This document shows positions 26,091-52,016 of a DNA stretch of 64,000 nucleotides, in pieces. The translations under genes and the position numbers were made by a program. Under the pieces are notes generated by a model that had not been told where the DNA came from, did not search any database, and saw only the letters and a program-made list of their open reading frames with translations. The DNA comes from Epinephelus fuscoguttatus (Eukaryota > Chordata > Actinopteri > Perciformes > Serranidae). How positions within the stretch are numbered: the stretch's first letter is position 1; every line of letters begins with the position of its first letter. The stretch is taken from contig NC_064772.1 in assembly GCF_011397635.1 (NCBI RefSeq), positions 16,383,035 through 16,447,034 on the forward strand, read 5' to 3'.

Positions 26091-28010
26091 TGAGGAATAT
26101 GGATCACCAATGCTCAAGGGTACATAAGTGTTCACTTCTGGGGGCGTCAGAGGAAACAATAAATCCGTAGTCGAGTGGGCAAATGGAGGAGAGCAGACAG
26201 AAGGAGACAAGGGGATAGAAAAGGAGAGAAGAGAGACAAATACATTTCTCTTGTTATCGGATGTGGAAAAGAAAACTCAAAGTGAAATAACACCCTCTCT
26301 CCTTTCCTCTGTACTCCTTCCTCCATCATTTCTCTCCCTTCTCTCCTTTCCTCACTTTGGGATGCTGTGTGGAGGATAGCGATCATAACCACCAGACTCA
26401 TGTGTTGTGGTCATTGTGTTTATCGGCTCCGGATGTTTCTTGTGTTACTGTGTTTCCAGAGCGTCTGGAGACACAGAGGGAAGCTTTGAGACTAGCTGGC
26501 ATCATTTCCTCTGATAAGTGGGGACTGAAGGTGCTTGGGAAAAGTTTGATGTGTTTCTTCTCTCACTCAGTAAAACTGGTTCTTCCACTTTTGATTGACA
26601 CAGTCTGAAGTGCTGAGGTTATATGTACAAAAACATTCAATATTTTCCTTTGCAAAAAAGTGCTTATACTAATTGCTGTATAAATCTCTTTTTACAAGCA
26701 TCAAAGTCAACCATTAAGGTGGATTTACAGTATTAATTTATATCATTCTGAACAGCAAAGACTAAAAATATTCAGCTGTATGACTTCAGAAACCAAACTC
26801 TTCTGCTAACTATAAACCGTTGACCCCCCTGGCAATTTAAAGTGCTTTTATATAAGACATAAAATAGGTTAAATAGAAAATAGTTAAGAACATAAATACT
26901 AAAGCAAAACAAAAGGATACAAACTGTGAAATTACAAATAATAAATTTAAGATGAAAGTGAAAAGCTAAAGAGATTTGTGATGTCTTGTGGTGTTAATTA
27001 TGTTAAAGATGCCAAGCAGGGAATGTCCTGGGTCCTCAACGGGGGTCCGCGACCCCTCGGGGCTCCTCAGAGTTACAGCAGGGTGCCGCCAAATATTGTT
27101 TGATAATTTCATTTCTAATTTAAGTAGGGTTTTGTTTGTTTGTTAGATTTTTTCAAAATTAAAATGTATCTGAAAATGCACACTAACACGAATCCAACAT
27201 CAATGAATTAATTAATTCATTCAACCTTTACTTTAACTCGAAATACATCGAGGTAGAGACCTCACTTACAATGTAGCCAAGTAAAACAATATTTAAAAAA
27301 AGCACTTAGACAAAGAAAAAAACAAAGAGAAACGTACAAAAAAGTGGCAACAAGCAGTAAAAAGCAATAATTAAAAATGTAAAAATAAATAAATAAATAA
27401 AAGCATCAATGATGAATAAAAACTGTTAAAACTTAGAACACAGTAATCAGGTAAAACAGGAACACCTAGAAGTAAAATATGATACAGTTAAAGATTTAAA
27501 TTTCCCTAAGGATAAAAACGAGGAAAGCTTAAATTGTTCTGCATGTTGCTCCACGTTGCAGGTGCACAATATGAAAAACTGGAGTTTCCAAGTTCAGTAA
27601 AAACAGCCGGCACCTGGAGTGTGATCCAATCACTAGACCGAGAGCCCACATTAACAGAAAGTATAAATAATAATTAGCGCATTGTTAGTGAAGGTAAGTA
27701 TATTCATTAAACTCCATTTCATTTACAGTGCATGACATTAATGACAGGCCAACTGTTACCCATAGATCCTTTTTTTTAAATTTCACCATGAGGCACCTAT
27801 CCATTATGGCAAGGTGAAGTAGTTAGCTAATATTATTTAGTTAACATTTACATACTATTGAAACATATTGATTAATTCACTGTATCGCTATTATTCCAAG
27901 TGTATCAATATTCTTGTGAGCCACGATGGATCATTTTGTAACTTTTCGAGCAGCTACAGGCAAACCCAAACAGATAAGGCCTGAAAAGTAGGGGGTTCCT
28001 GATCCAACAA
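26090..28010. other. intergenic; small repeat fragments only
   Basis: 27027-27060 resembles the end of a hAT-like repeat (CAACGGGGGTCCGCGACCCC). The rest shows no supported feature. Confidence 0.35.
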
Positions 28011-28169
28011 AATTACCAACAACAATTATTTTCTTTGTCAATTAATCCATTGATTCTAGTTTCAATTAATCAAATGTTTGTTTAGTTTAAAAAAAATCAC
28101 AGAAGAATGAAAAATGATCCATCATAATTTCCCAGAGCCAGCAGTCCAAACCATAAGAAACTAATCCAA

Positions 28170-28330
28170 GGCGCTGGTGGCTTAGTGGTAGTGCAGGCGC
28201 TGCAGTGGCCCGGGTTCGACTCCAGCCTGTGGCCTTTTGCTGCACGTCACTCCCCCTCTCTCTCCCCTTCACACTTGTCTGTCCTTTAAATAAAGGCTAA
28301 AAATGCCCCAAAAAATATATTTTAAAAAAA
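28170..28330 (+). mobile_element. tRNA-derived SINE with 13-bp target duplication
   Basis: A-box-like GGTGGCTTAGTGGTAG, B box GGTTCGACTCC (28213-28223), a C/T-rich middle and the tail AAATAAAGGCTAAAAATGCC. Flanking direct repeat GAAACTAATCCAA (28157-28169) and GAAACTAACCCAA (28331-28343), one mismatch. Confidence 0.87.
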
Positions 28331-28506
28331 GAAACTAACCCAAAACTATATATATTTTTTATTTGTTTGTTTGTGTTTCTTTTCTTTTCTTCCATTTCTT
28401 GTTATGTATGAGCAATGAACGGAGGATGGTTGCATGAAAAGATGGTGTCATTCCATGCAGGATGGGCCAGAAAAGGCATGACACTGAAATAAATAGAAAT
28501 GAATAA

Positions 28507-28538
28507 ATAGATGAATGAATGAATGAATGAATGAATAA
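28507..28538. repeat. (AATG)n microsatellite
   Basis: A run of GAATGAATGAATGAATGAAT type. Confidence 0.8.
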
Positions 28539-28639
28539 AATTTTCAGTTACATAAAACAGAGAAAAGCAGAAAATTCTCACTCTTCAGAAGCCATAAACT
28601 GACTCAATAATCAAGATTGTTGGTGATTAATTTGCTGAT

Positions 28640-30175
28640 AATTGACTCGTCAACTTCTTGTTTCAACACACAGAAGAAACTACAGAAGATGATTTAAAGG
28701 AGTTCATGTTGTATGAAATGTCTCAACAAAACCCTACACTATTGATGAGCAATAATTGGAATGGCTGATTAGTTTTGGGTGTGTTTAAGTTTGCTAAATT
28801 TGTCTCAAAAATCTGGAGAAAAAGGCAAGATAGATTATTTAATTAGTATTTATTCAGATTTTTCCAATACTACTTTTTCAGTCATTAATACATGTATTTT
28901 TTAGATTATGTTTGGGCATCCTCCCCTTTGAAATTTTGAGCATCAGCCACTTTCCCTATAGTCTTGTGAATTTTAATGCACCAATTTGTGCCCTTTCTGC
29001 ATCAATTTATCTCATGCATGACATAATAAAAAATATTTGATTAATTTAATACATCTTGCACATGATCTACTGATCTCGTTTCCATCGAATGCACAGTTAG
29101 ATACACGACTGTTGAATGAATCATGAGGGAAATTTTCACAACTGCTGTCCCTCCTTCCTTTTGACTTCTCTCTGAACTTCTGTAATTTCTGACTATAAAA
29201 TCCAACATCCTGCGTCCTGTGGCCTCACATATAAATACAGTATATTCAGCACAAGCTCTGCTACAGCACTCATTTCCTCTGCTGTCCACTGTGTGTTACC
29301 ATGTAGCAGAGGAAGTGATGCTGACATGAGCTTATGTGCTTGCACCAGTCAGTTACGTGCACTTAAATTCATTCATACATTGTGAGCTCTCAGCAGACAC
29401 ATATAGATGAACAGAGGGTGTGCTGCTCCTCATCCAGTCAGGACACAGTTCGGCATGATGCCGCGGCGCGAGGCAGGAAATCAATATCTGTTCAGCTGAG
29501 TCGCTGAGAGGAGGTTGCCAACTAAGCAGTCAACAGTGAGAGCATGGCAGATCTGTCAGACTACTCAAGAGCTAATTGTGTCATTAATTATTGACAGTGA
29601 CAACGGGCGTTATTGACAAAGCCTGTATCTGCTACAGAACCCAACCTGCAGTGCATTTATAGCAACACACTCCCTGTTTTCTGTTTTGTTGTTTTGATTT
29701 GTCTCCTCGTGTGTGCACAGATGATCAAATTAAAAGAGAGAGCCACTTCAAACAGCTCTGATTTCATTCTGCACCCTCTGTGTGTAGAAATCCAGCCAAC
29801 TGTTCTCTCTTATGATCAAATTTTTATTGCTTTTACTACATCCTCTACACTGTGCAGGCGCAGCAAGACAAGACCCTGCTCCTGCCCTGGTGATATTTCA
29901 TCACCACCTTACTCCACCCTCACCATCATCCCACCCTGTAACATCAAAATGAAATAAAGAATAGCTTCAGAACAGAGAATAGAGAAATTACATACTAAAT
30001 AGATAAAAAGAAAACTTAAAACATAAAGAAAATCATTGTTTTATATTCAAACAGGTATCATGAGACAGCTCTGAAGTTGAAAGAAAAAAGATTAGATTGA
30101 TTGGTAATTGTGTATACTTCAGTAATGGCAGTATAACTGTATCAGAAATGCTATAACCTCTTCTTGTAACCCTTC
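28640..30175. other. intergenic, no feature recognised
   Basis: The 114-codon plus frame at 29613-29957 has one hydrophobic stretch but no family match or splice support. Confidence 0.35.
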
Positions 30176-30179
30176 TTAA

Positions 30180-31271
30180 AGGTCCAGTGTGAAAGATTTA
30201 GGGGGATTTAGTGACATCTAGTGGTGAGGACTGCAGATTGCCATCAGCTGAATCTTCTCCAGATTAGGATTCCTTCAGTGTTCATTGTTCATGAGGAGCT
30301 GAATTTTCCGTAGCGGTCTCTTCCTCTCCAAAACAAACCAACCAGATGATTAAAACTGGTAAAAACACTGAATAAAGCAGTTTCATATTACAAATCAGTG
30401 TTTCTCCTATACTGTTTGGCATGTCATAGATGGCTCGCTAGTCTATAGCACCTGCTAATTTGTGCTCACCTTTTTTCTCTGATTAACTAAACAGAAACAC
30501 CACCTAAATGAAGAATCCCAGAATGTTATTTCCATGTTCAAGATGAGTTCAATCAATATTTGTGAACATGAGCTACTCTCTCTCAAATCCAGAAACTAGA
30601 ATATGAAGTTTCAAACTTATGATGTCGTAGGGTATAATATCCAGAGAAAGAAAAGAGAGAAAAGAGAGCCTGACTTTGCTGACCCACAGAATCTTTGTTT
30701 TCTTTTTACACCCAGATGAGCTTGTTGTATTGTTCTCAGTTCTGAAACAGAAAATGTACCCATATATTCAGAATGTTCCCCTGGCTACTCTTTGTCTTAT
30801 CTATAACATCTTTCCCAGTTTATAGTCTATGGAGCAGCTTCAGACTTTATACCCTATGACATCACAAATTTGAGTTTTAGCACTCTAACTTTTGGAATTG
30901 GAAGAGAGTTGTTCACATTTATTCAGATTTTTGGACTGCCTTAGACCACAACAATAATATGCATAATTATTTTGCTTTTTTTTTTTTTTTAAATTGGCAT
31001 AGCTTCCCTCTCAGATCCAGACGTTCAGGAGGTTTTTACCAGAAGCCAAATTGTCCACAAAGGTCTCTTCCTCTCCAAAATAAATGGAACCGGTGATCTA
31101 AACCAATCAAAACACAGAATAATGCAGTTTCACATTTAAAAATTCTTGCTTTTGACACAAAGGGGCTGATGAAGGCTAAGACTGATGCTATGGAACTTTT
31201 GATTTGTGACCTTTGCTCACATCTCCCATGGGTGAGACTCAGATACGAAGAGAGTCCTACACACTGGACCT
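30180..31271. mobile_element. TTAA-flanked (piggyBac-like) non-autonomous element, 1.09 kb
   Basis: Inverted ends AGGTCCAGTGTG and CACACTGGACCT (right end at 31271). The target site is TTAA (30176-30179) and a decayed CTAA (31272-31275). An internal direct repeat (GGTCTCTTCCTCTCCAAAA, about 30320 and 31063) suggests it is a compound of two copies. A partial second copy lies at 51431-51650. Confidence 0.75.
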
Positions 31272-31404
31272 CTAAAATTATTTTGTTTCCTTTGTAAATA
31301 CCTGATATTTTATCATCAGTAATGTTGTATTTACATCTTTACTTCAAAAAGCTAGGTATCTAACTTTTGACTGATGTTATATTTGATATAAATATGCATA
31401 CATA

Positions 31405-31975
31405 TAGTCAAGATGACAAGAGGAAAAAATTTAAGTGACTTTGAAAGATGGTTCATTGATAGAAGGAGCTTCCGTCACAATGGCTGCTCACCTGACTAGT
31501 GTTTCAATAGCAACAGTGGCTAAAGTGCCATCTGCAATTAGATCTATGGGAAAGACGTCAGTGAATAGGATCAAGAACTGTGGTCGACAGCTCGCATTTA
31601 ATGACTGTGATGCTCAAAACAGAAGCTCTTCCTCAGGTGACTGAAAAATGCCAACACAGCAGGACGTGACAGCAAAGACAGTCCATCGACAGTTACACAG
31701 AGAGGGATGTTAAAGTAGAGTTACAGAGCATAAACAGCTCATTACAAGGAGGAATGTATACTTGAGAGACCATTTTGGACCGACTTGCTAGACAGCACTC
31801 TCCCCCACCATCTCCATTTGACCAAATGAGGGAATATCTTTTGAGAATATTGTGTTCATCCCTCCAGGAGAGTTCAGAGAACGGTAGGATTAATGCCACG
31901 GTGCACTGAAGCTGTTCTGGCAGCACATGTTGGCCCAACATCTTGGTTTTCCTTTTAATTTGTCACCCGTCTGCA
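31405..31975 (+). pseudogene. Tc1-like transposase relic
   Basis: Conceptual fragments in several frames match Tc1-type transposases: NLSDFERW, GASVTMAAHLTSVSIATVAK (helix-turn-helix), TVHRQLHREG, and EAVLAAHVGPT near the C terminus. Several stops and frameshifts; most of the catalytic domain is missing. Confidence 0.7.
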
Positions 31976-33120
31976 CTTAGCTTTACTGCTTTACTGCCTT
32001 ACTTTACTGCAAGTATCGCAATTGATGTCCCATTCTAGCATTTTTTTCTATCAGAATATTTACTGTATATTAAAATGTTTCATCCAGAAAGCATGTAGAG
32101 GTGTTATCTCAGCTGTATTCAGCATGAAAGGAGTACCAGCAGACACTGCTCAGCACAGCATGAGAAAACAAGACGTCTGAAGAGCACCCATCACATTCAG
32201 AGGGTCAGTCGTCCTGAATGTGTTGTTGTAGTCTGTGTTATTTGGCAAAGGGTGTTCTGCAGCAGCACATGTGATGCAACATAAATCACCTACAAGGAGG
32301 AACACCTGGCGAATGAATAATGCATAAGGAAATATCTTCCAGATTGTTTACCCACGTCTCAGCATTCTTTGACAAATCAGTTCCCCTCTCTCTGCAGTTT
32401 GTGACTAACATGCAGTACGACACTGCGTCAGTGACGACTCAGCATCAGCTGCTTTATTTGATGCTAAAGTTGAATATTTTTTACTTACGTAGGAAAAGTT
32501 TGTCACAGGAAGGAAGGTAAGTAGAGGATCCCACTCCCTGAACGCAGCTCGTGTGTGTCTACGAGCGCACTGCAGAAACTGGCCACTAGAGGGCGTGTTG
32601 TATCACCTGAAAACCTACATTAAAAACTTAAACATTTAAAACTCTGCTGTTCTCCTGTGCCTTTGACTGACTTGACAATCTGCTGCACTTTTATCTCCTT
32701 TGTTGCATTTTTGGGCAGCATGTTTCAGTACTTTAACTGTATTTAAGGTCTGTTACATGTGTGTTTTTATTTTATTTTATGTCTTTTATTTCATTTCATC
32801 TTATTCTTAAAATCAAAATTTGCTCTGCCTTCATGTATTTTACTCTGGTTTTTATTGCTTACTGGTTTTATATAATTCTGATGGTGTTCTTTGTCTGTGT
32901 AAAGCACTTTTAATTGTCTCAGTGTTTCAGTAAAGCTGCCTTGCCAACATTTGTCATTCATTAACAATTTGGAAATATAAATCTGTCTTGTGTGACATCA
33001 CAGCAGCATACTGTTTTACACTGCACATTTATTTGAAAATTCAACTCATGTGTACTACCATGTTTTTATTTGAAATTCCTGAAACCAATTCTTGCAAAGT
33101 ATTGTCAAAGTTTAGGAAAC
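31975..33120. other. intergenic, no feature recognised
   Basis: Possible decayed LINE tail at about 32895-32945 (GTAAAGCACTTTTAATTGTC). No coding frame was supported. Confidence 0.35.
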
Positions 33121-33125
33121 ATTAA

Positions 33126-33324
33126 AGGGACAGTTCACCCCAAATTTAAAGATATATATTTTTCCTTTTACCTGTATTCGTGCTATTTATCAGTCTAGAT
33201 TGTTTGGGGGTTTTTTTGGTGCTTTGAACACCATAAGTCGAGTGACATCTAGTTCCATTATATTTTATAGAAGACAGACATCTCTCTTCTAATATCTCCA
33301 ACACTCTGCAACTGGACTGTCCCT
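33126..33324. mobile_element. TTAA-flanked (piggyBac-like) MITE, 199 bp
   Basis: Ends AGGGACAGTTC and GGACTGTCCCT are inverted; TTAA occurs at both sides (33122-33125 and 33325-33328). Confidence 0.75.
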
Positions 33325-33329
33325 TTAAC

Positions 33330-34620
33330 AACTCCTTGCATCTAACTATTTAATCTCTGGCTGTCAATACAAGTACTGGAATGTATGTTATGCCTGCTTA
33401 ATGTTTGGCAGCCAGATGTGCGTAGACATCCTGGAGTCAGAGCACCGTAAAAATCACAAGACGTCCTCATTATCGTAAATGTTAAAAGCAAATGGGTGTT
33501 TAGATTAGTGTGATAAGAGACATCTGCCACACATGGAAAAAAGAGTTTCCGACTCCTTAAAACACACACGCAATAGAATAAATGTTGCAGGAGGGGTTTT
33601 ATAATCTGGAAAACTCATAAACATGGATTTCCAAGTCATGAAAAATGAATAGCTAAACATGTTCATGCCACTTTCAATGATCTTAGTCAAAGTCACCATC
33701 ATACAGCAACTGCAGAAACAACAGTCTGCTGAATTATATTACTGATACATACATACATTAACTCATCTGGGGTCCTGGCTGCTGCAGCACACACACTCAA
33801 ACACATTCATAAGAGGATACTTGAGCACAACTCCATGCTATGTTATCCAAAAGCACTCCCACAAAATGAGTGTTCATACACACAGTTGCACTAACCACAC
33901 TTCTGGACATAAAACCATGCTTGTAAAAGTCAATGGTCGACTTTCAAAAGAAAACCACAAAGTCCTGTATGATCGAGAGCCCTGCGAACGGTTAGCAGTA
34001 GCTGTAATGAAAACCTGACATTATAAAGAAATTACATTGTAGCTGTAGGATTTAACACACAAACTGTGCTTGCAGGTAGCTCTTTAGTAAACATCTGACT
34101 TTAGTTACAGCTGCAGGGGAAAGGCATGTCTGCTAGTAAAAGGCTGTCTGTGTCAACTGTTAAAATCACTACAGAAGCTGGAGCTCCCTCAGGCACCGAG
34201 CAGACGCACAAACAACTGTGTGTTTTGACTGAAAATTAGGTTGCAGACGTTACTCGCAGCTCTTACAGCAGTAGCATGGTAACATTTTACAATAACAGAC
34301 GATGGAAGCATATTTCTGTGTGTGAATGATAATGTGCATTTTGATTCTCACATTAATGAGCATTTTCTCGTATTCTTCTCAGGTTCAAAACTTCAGCTAG
34401 TAAGTATAAGCTACTGTAGCGAGCTGACCTTGCATATAGAGTTGTATTTTTTATTCTTTTGGTCAAACTTATGTTTTTGAAGTCAAAAATAAACCTGAAA
34501 TTTATACAGCCAATTTCAACCCAGTTTCTGACCAGTGAAACAGCATTTGATTTGTCCCTTGAGCAACAGAATCAGAAGTCGCTGCTCTCCCTGGGACAAG
34601 CAGAACAGTGACCCAGGGGC
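33330..34620. other. intergenic, no feature recognised
   Basis: Nothing beyond short chance frames. Confidence 0.35.
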
Positions 34621-34621
34621 T

Positions 34622-34950
34622 GTTGGGTCTGTTTGGGGTGGGGGCTGGAGCCTATCCCAGCTGACATTGGGCGAGAGGCAGGGTACACCCTGGACAGGTC
34701 ACCAGACTATCACAGGGCTGACACAGAGAGAGAGACAGCCATTCACACCTACAGACAATTTAGAGACACCAATTAACCTGCATGTCTTTGGACTGTGGGA
34801 GGAAGCTGGAGTACGTGAAGAAAACCCATGCTGACACAGGGAGAACATGCAAGCTCCACACAAAAGGGCTCCCCCACTCTGGGTTTGAACCAGGAACCCT
34901 TTTGTTGTAAAGCGACAATGCTAACCACTGCACCACCATACTACCCTATT
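34622..34950 (+). repeat. widespread teleost interspersed repeat (LINE/SINE-derived)
   Basis: Contains the familiar fish words GGAGCCTATCCCAGCTGACA, ACAATTTAGAGACACCAATT, CATGTCTTTGGACTGTGGGA and GAGAACATGCAAGCTCCACA in order. The exact class is uncertain. Confidence 0.7.
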
Positions 34951-35692
34951 TTGTTTATAGTTCCCACCTTGTTACAAATCAATAAAAAGGTAGACAAAAT
35001 CAATACAAATGTGTTTCCTAATTGAATAAGACCCAATGTGAAGTCACTGAGTGAATGTTTACTCCATGAACTTCACACAGGCCCACATTTTAACCCCTGA
35101 ACATAGTTTGAATGTGCAATTATTTAACTTTTCTAACTTTCAAGTTGTTGTAATTGACTTTTTTTTCTCTTTTTTGCAAAACTAAACCAACTCAATAGCC
35201 TACATAAACCTACTGGCTACATATAGTCTATAACCACATTGAGCTGACAGGTGCCATTGAAATAAAGACTTGGGAGACTAATAAATTCCATACCTCAATA
35301 ATTTATTTAAAAAAAAATATATTAGGCTAATTTTACAAATGTCATCTTTTTCTCAAATAAATGTGTAAACAAGTCACATTGTAAATATGTGGTGTTCAAA
35401 TTTAGAACACCACATATTACCCTCCCCCCAATCCCTTCCAAGGTCGACATATATAGGCTACATGTACATTAAAATAGCAAAGTTTAAGTCTTCTGTTTTC
35501 ACAGTCTAGCAAAGACTAGTGAATAGACTGTACATGTTAATACAAACAGACAAACCGATATACAGAACAAAACAACCAAAGTGTGCAAGATGCAACTTTA
35601 CGAAGTGGTCAGATTATATACTCCCTTCTTTAATGTCTTAACACTATAGATATAGTAGTTAAGGGGACACCAGTATATTGTGATATGAAGGT

Positions 35693-36007
35693 TTAACTGA
35701 AGTGAAGGACAGGGTTCCTATGTATCTTACAAAAGGGGACCAGGTTGTGTAAAACTTTGTCTGAGACTCTCCTAGTGAATATTGTTTTTACCTTTTCTAA
35801 TTTAAGAGTGGTCATCATCTCTATGATCTGTTGTATAAATGAGGGAGACTTTGTTGATTTCCAGTTGAGAAGGATGATACAGAGGGATGAGGTATGAATG
35901 CAGGCTATACTGTCCAGATCTGCACTATAGTTCTTTCCCTGTGTCTTCTTCCCAAGCTTTGTTGTTGTCAGCCCAAGTAAGTGGGTGGATGTTTTGAAGT
36001 CTTTCAC
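35693..36007 (-). pseudogene. L1-like LINE ORF2 C-terminal fragment
   Basis: The open frame resembles the extreme C terminus of L1-type ORF2 proteins (LLNWKSTKSPSF, then LEKVKTIFTRR and LVPFCKI). It is short, with no reverse-transcriptase core. The match is from pattern memory. Confidence 0.45.
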
Positions 36008-36240
36008 CTTTTGGGTTGGGCTCTAAAAAAGCTTTGTAAATTGTTAGCTGACACCTCTATCTGTTCTGGGATCAGATTATTCTAATTACTGGTAAAGTGG
36101 TCTGTGAGTAATGGATGATCTCATGTCGATAGAAAAATGACCCAACCAACCCTGCTCTCTTCCTCTGCAACATGATTAGGCAAAATAACAACACATAACT
36201 CAGTTAAAGAGATTACAGGGTTATTCTTCTTGTTTGTCAT

Positions 36241-36415
36241 GTTAGACTCTGAAAAGCTGGTTCACACTTTTATTTCCAGTTGGCTATATTACGGCAATGC
36301 ACTTTTTGCTGGTCTGACAAAGCAGACATTAAATAAACTCCAGTTTATTCAGAATGCAGCAGCCAGTTTTAAGAAAAACTAAAAGGTCTGATCACATAAC
36401 TCCTGCTTTAATCAT
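36241..36415 (+). pseudogene. L2/Rex1-like LINE reverse-transcriptase fragment
   Basis: An in-frame stretch reads SEKLVHTFISSWLYYGNALF then AGLTKQTLNKLQFIQNAAAS, matching the end of fish L2/Rex1 reverse transcriptases (usually LDYCNALFxGL). It breaks down after AASF. Confidence 0.65.
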
Positions 36416-36889
36416 TAAAAAAAATCACCAACATAAAAAGTAGACTCATTTCATTTCTCTTGTTCTGTCCACCAGGGGTCAGTGTTTCACTAGATATTGC
36501 CACCAGGGTTGATTTGTTTATCTGACATATTTCTATCCCCACAGCAGAGAACAGTGTAAACATTAAAAAAGTTTAAGACTTCTTTGGGACCAAACTATCA
36601 TTTTATGTGGTGGTATGTCATAACTTTTAAGTGTATGGGGGATTGTCACCATGTAAATCCAGCTGAGCGCTGTTTTATTCAGACTTTGCTCCAGAGTCAA
36701 GTTAAATTTTAACAAAATTTTGGTGTCTTGTACAAACAGAAATAATAAAAAAAATATATGTTTATTCACCATCTGAAGCAGTACCCAATCAGAACAATAG
36801 TGTTTCTGTGTGGCTGCTGCAATGTAAACACACATTATGCAGTGCTGTGTGTTCAGGCAGTAATAATAAAAGCCAGGTTTAGACTTGCT

Positions 36890-50611
<13,722 letters not shown>

Positions 50612-51380
50612 ACTCTGATTGCAGGGGAAGGTAAAGCCGACCTCCATGTGGAACTTTGCTGAAGAGGAGACGGCCGAGTGTTACAGTGCTGGAGAGGAGA
50701 GAGGACCCGAGTATGGTTTTGGTTTCAGAGGTTCTCCCCGACGGACTAAACTTTGAATAAGAGTGACGAGGTCTCCTTCACGTTGATCTCACACACCATT
50801 TAAACGCACACTGTAAAGAAAGCCATGCACCTCCAAGTGTTCATCCATCAGTGTAAATACCGTTACGTCTTCCGATCTTCAACATCAGCCGGTGTATTAA
50901 CCACTATCATGTGTTTACTGGTAAACAAGGGAAAATGACACAGGAGAACTTTTCCTCCTCAGCAGTGAGAATGAAACGTCTGTCGAGTGGTAGTGGAGTT
51001 GCCAAAATACAGAGTTCATTATTTTATGTTATTTTATCAAGATTAAGCGGCAAGGCCTTGCTTGACTTCAAATATAGACATGTTGTGGGACTTGTTGGGT
51101 TGTGCAATCGTATTTTACACACAACGGTGTACAGATTATTGTTGTTTTATATAGGTAATGCAATGTGTATATTTAATTGCCCAGAGGGGTCAGGAATCCC
51201 TCGTTATATCATTGCGTGTGTTACCGAATACAAATATGATTGTTCACTTTTAATGCAGTCTGGGAGTCCATCTACTTTTGTTTTGCCAAGCATTTTCCTG
51301 GTAGTATTCAGACTGTCGTACGTACTGTATATACTGTATAGGCATTCTTATTTGGCAAATAAATTGCTTTATTATTAACC
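50612..51380 (+). other. ankh: ankh 3' UTR with poly(A) signal
   Basis: AATAAA at 51358-51363 is the first good signal after the stop and is followed by a T-rich stretch. This gives a 3' UTR of about 750-770 bases. It includes a 155-codon open frame (50911-51378) that I regard as chance. Confidence 0.65.
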
Positions 51381-51430
51381 CTTGTGTTTTGTTGACATTG
51401 GCTGAAGGTGGTTCATTTTTTCCTTTTTAA

Positions 51431-51650
51431 AAGGTCCAGTGTGTGGGATTTAGTGGCATCTAGTGGTGAGGTTACAGAACTGAAATTTCTCCCATATGCC
51501 AACTGTGTAGGAGAACTACAGGGGCCGATGACAAAACACAAATATCGAGAGCCAGTGTTTGGTTTGGCCGTTGTGGGCTAATGTACATGGCAGACTCCTT
51601 GGATGAAGACCTGCTCTGTATTGTCACGGCAAACACAACCCTGCGCACTT
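51431..51650. mobile_element. TTAA-type element, left part only
   Basis: Follows TTAA (51427-51430) with AAGGTCCAGTGTGTGGGATT and TGGCATCTAGTGGTGAGG, the same left end as 30180. No right end was found. Confidence 0.6.
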
Positions 51651-52016
51651 AATACTATTACTTAAGGTAAACGCTTGACTAGGGCTTCCGGGGCTTGGCT
51701 GCCTGTACATATATTAGCAGAGAGTAAGCATGCGGCTGCCAAGCTAAAAGTAAGGGATGTGGGCCTACCTGTTGCTTTGCTGTTTTGGCCCTCATCCAAA
51801 AGCTATCACTCAATCAGCTCGCTCTCTGTGGTACTACATTGACAGTTCATTTGTGGACATTAAACACACGGATAACTAGAAACAAAACTTGAGAGGGAAG
51901 GGAGGAAACTCAGAAAATGATTTGGTACATCCCAATACATAGTATGTCAAATGCAGTATGCCAAAAATACCAGGATATTCTAACACTACTACTACTGCAA
52001 CAGCATTCTTTATGGT

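Larger units (their letters stand above)
28015..28640 (-). repeat. probable AACGATTA-type repeat in minus orientation, split by a SINE
   Basis: AATTAATCCATTGATTCTAG and AATTTCCCAGAGCC lie left of the SINE; AACCATAAGAAACTAATCC is the interrupted point. Match to the family is modest. Confidence 0.4.

Noticed and set aside
28170-28230. Functional tRNA gene
   Set aside because: A and B boxes are present, but the body lacks a tRNA cloverleaf and continues into a SINE tail with target duplications.
29613-29957. 114-codon plus frame with a hydrophobic segment
   Set aside because: No recognisable domain, no splice partners and AT-rich random-like codon use.
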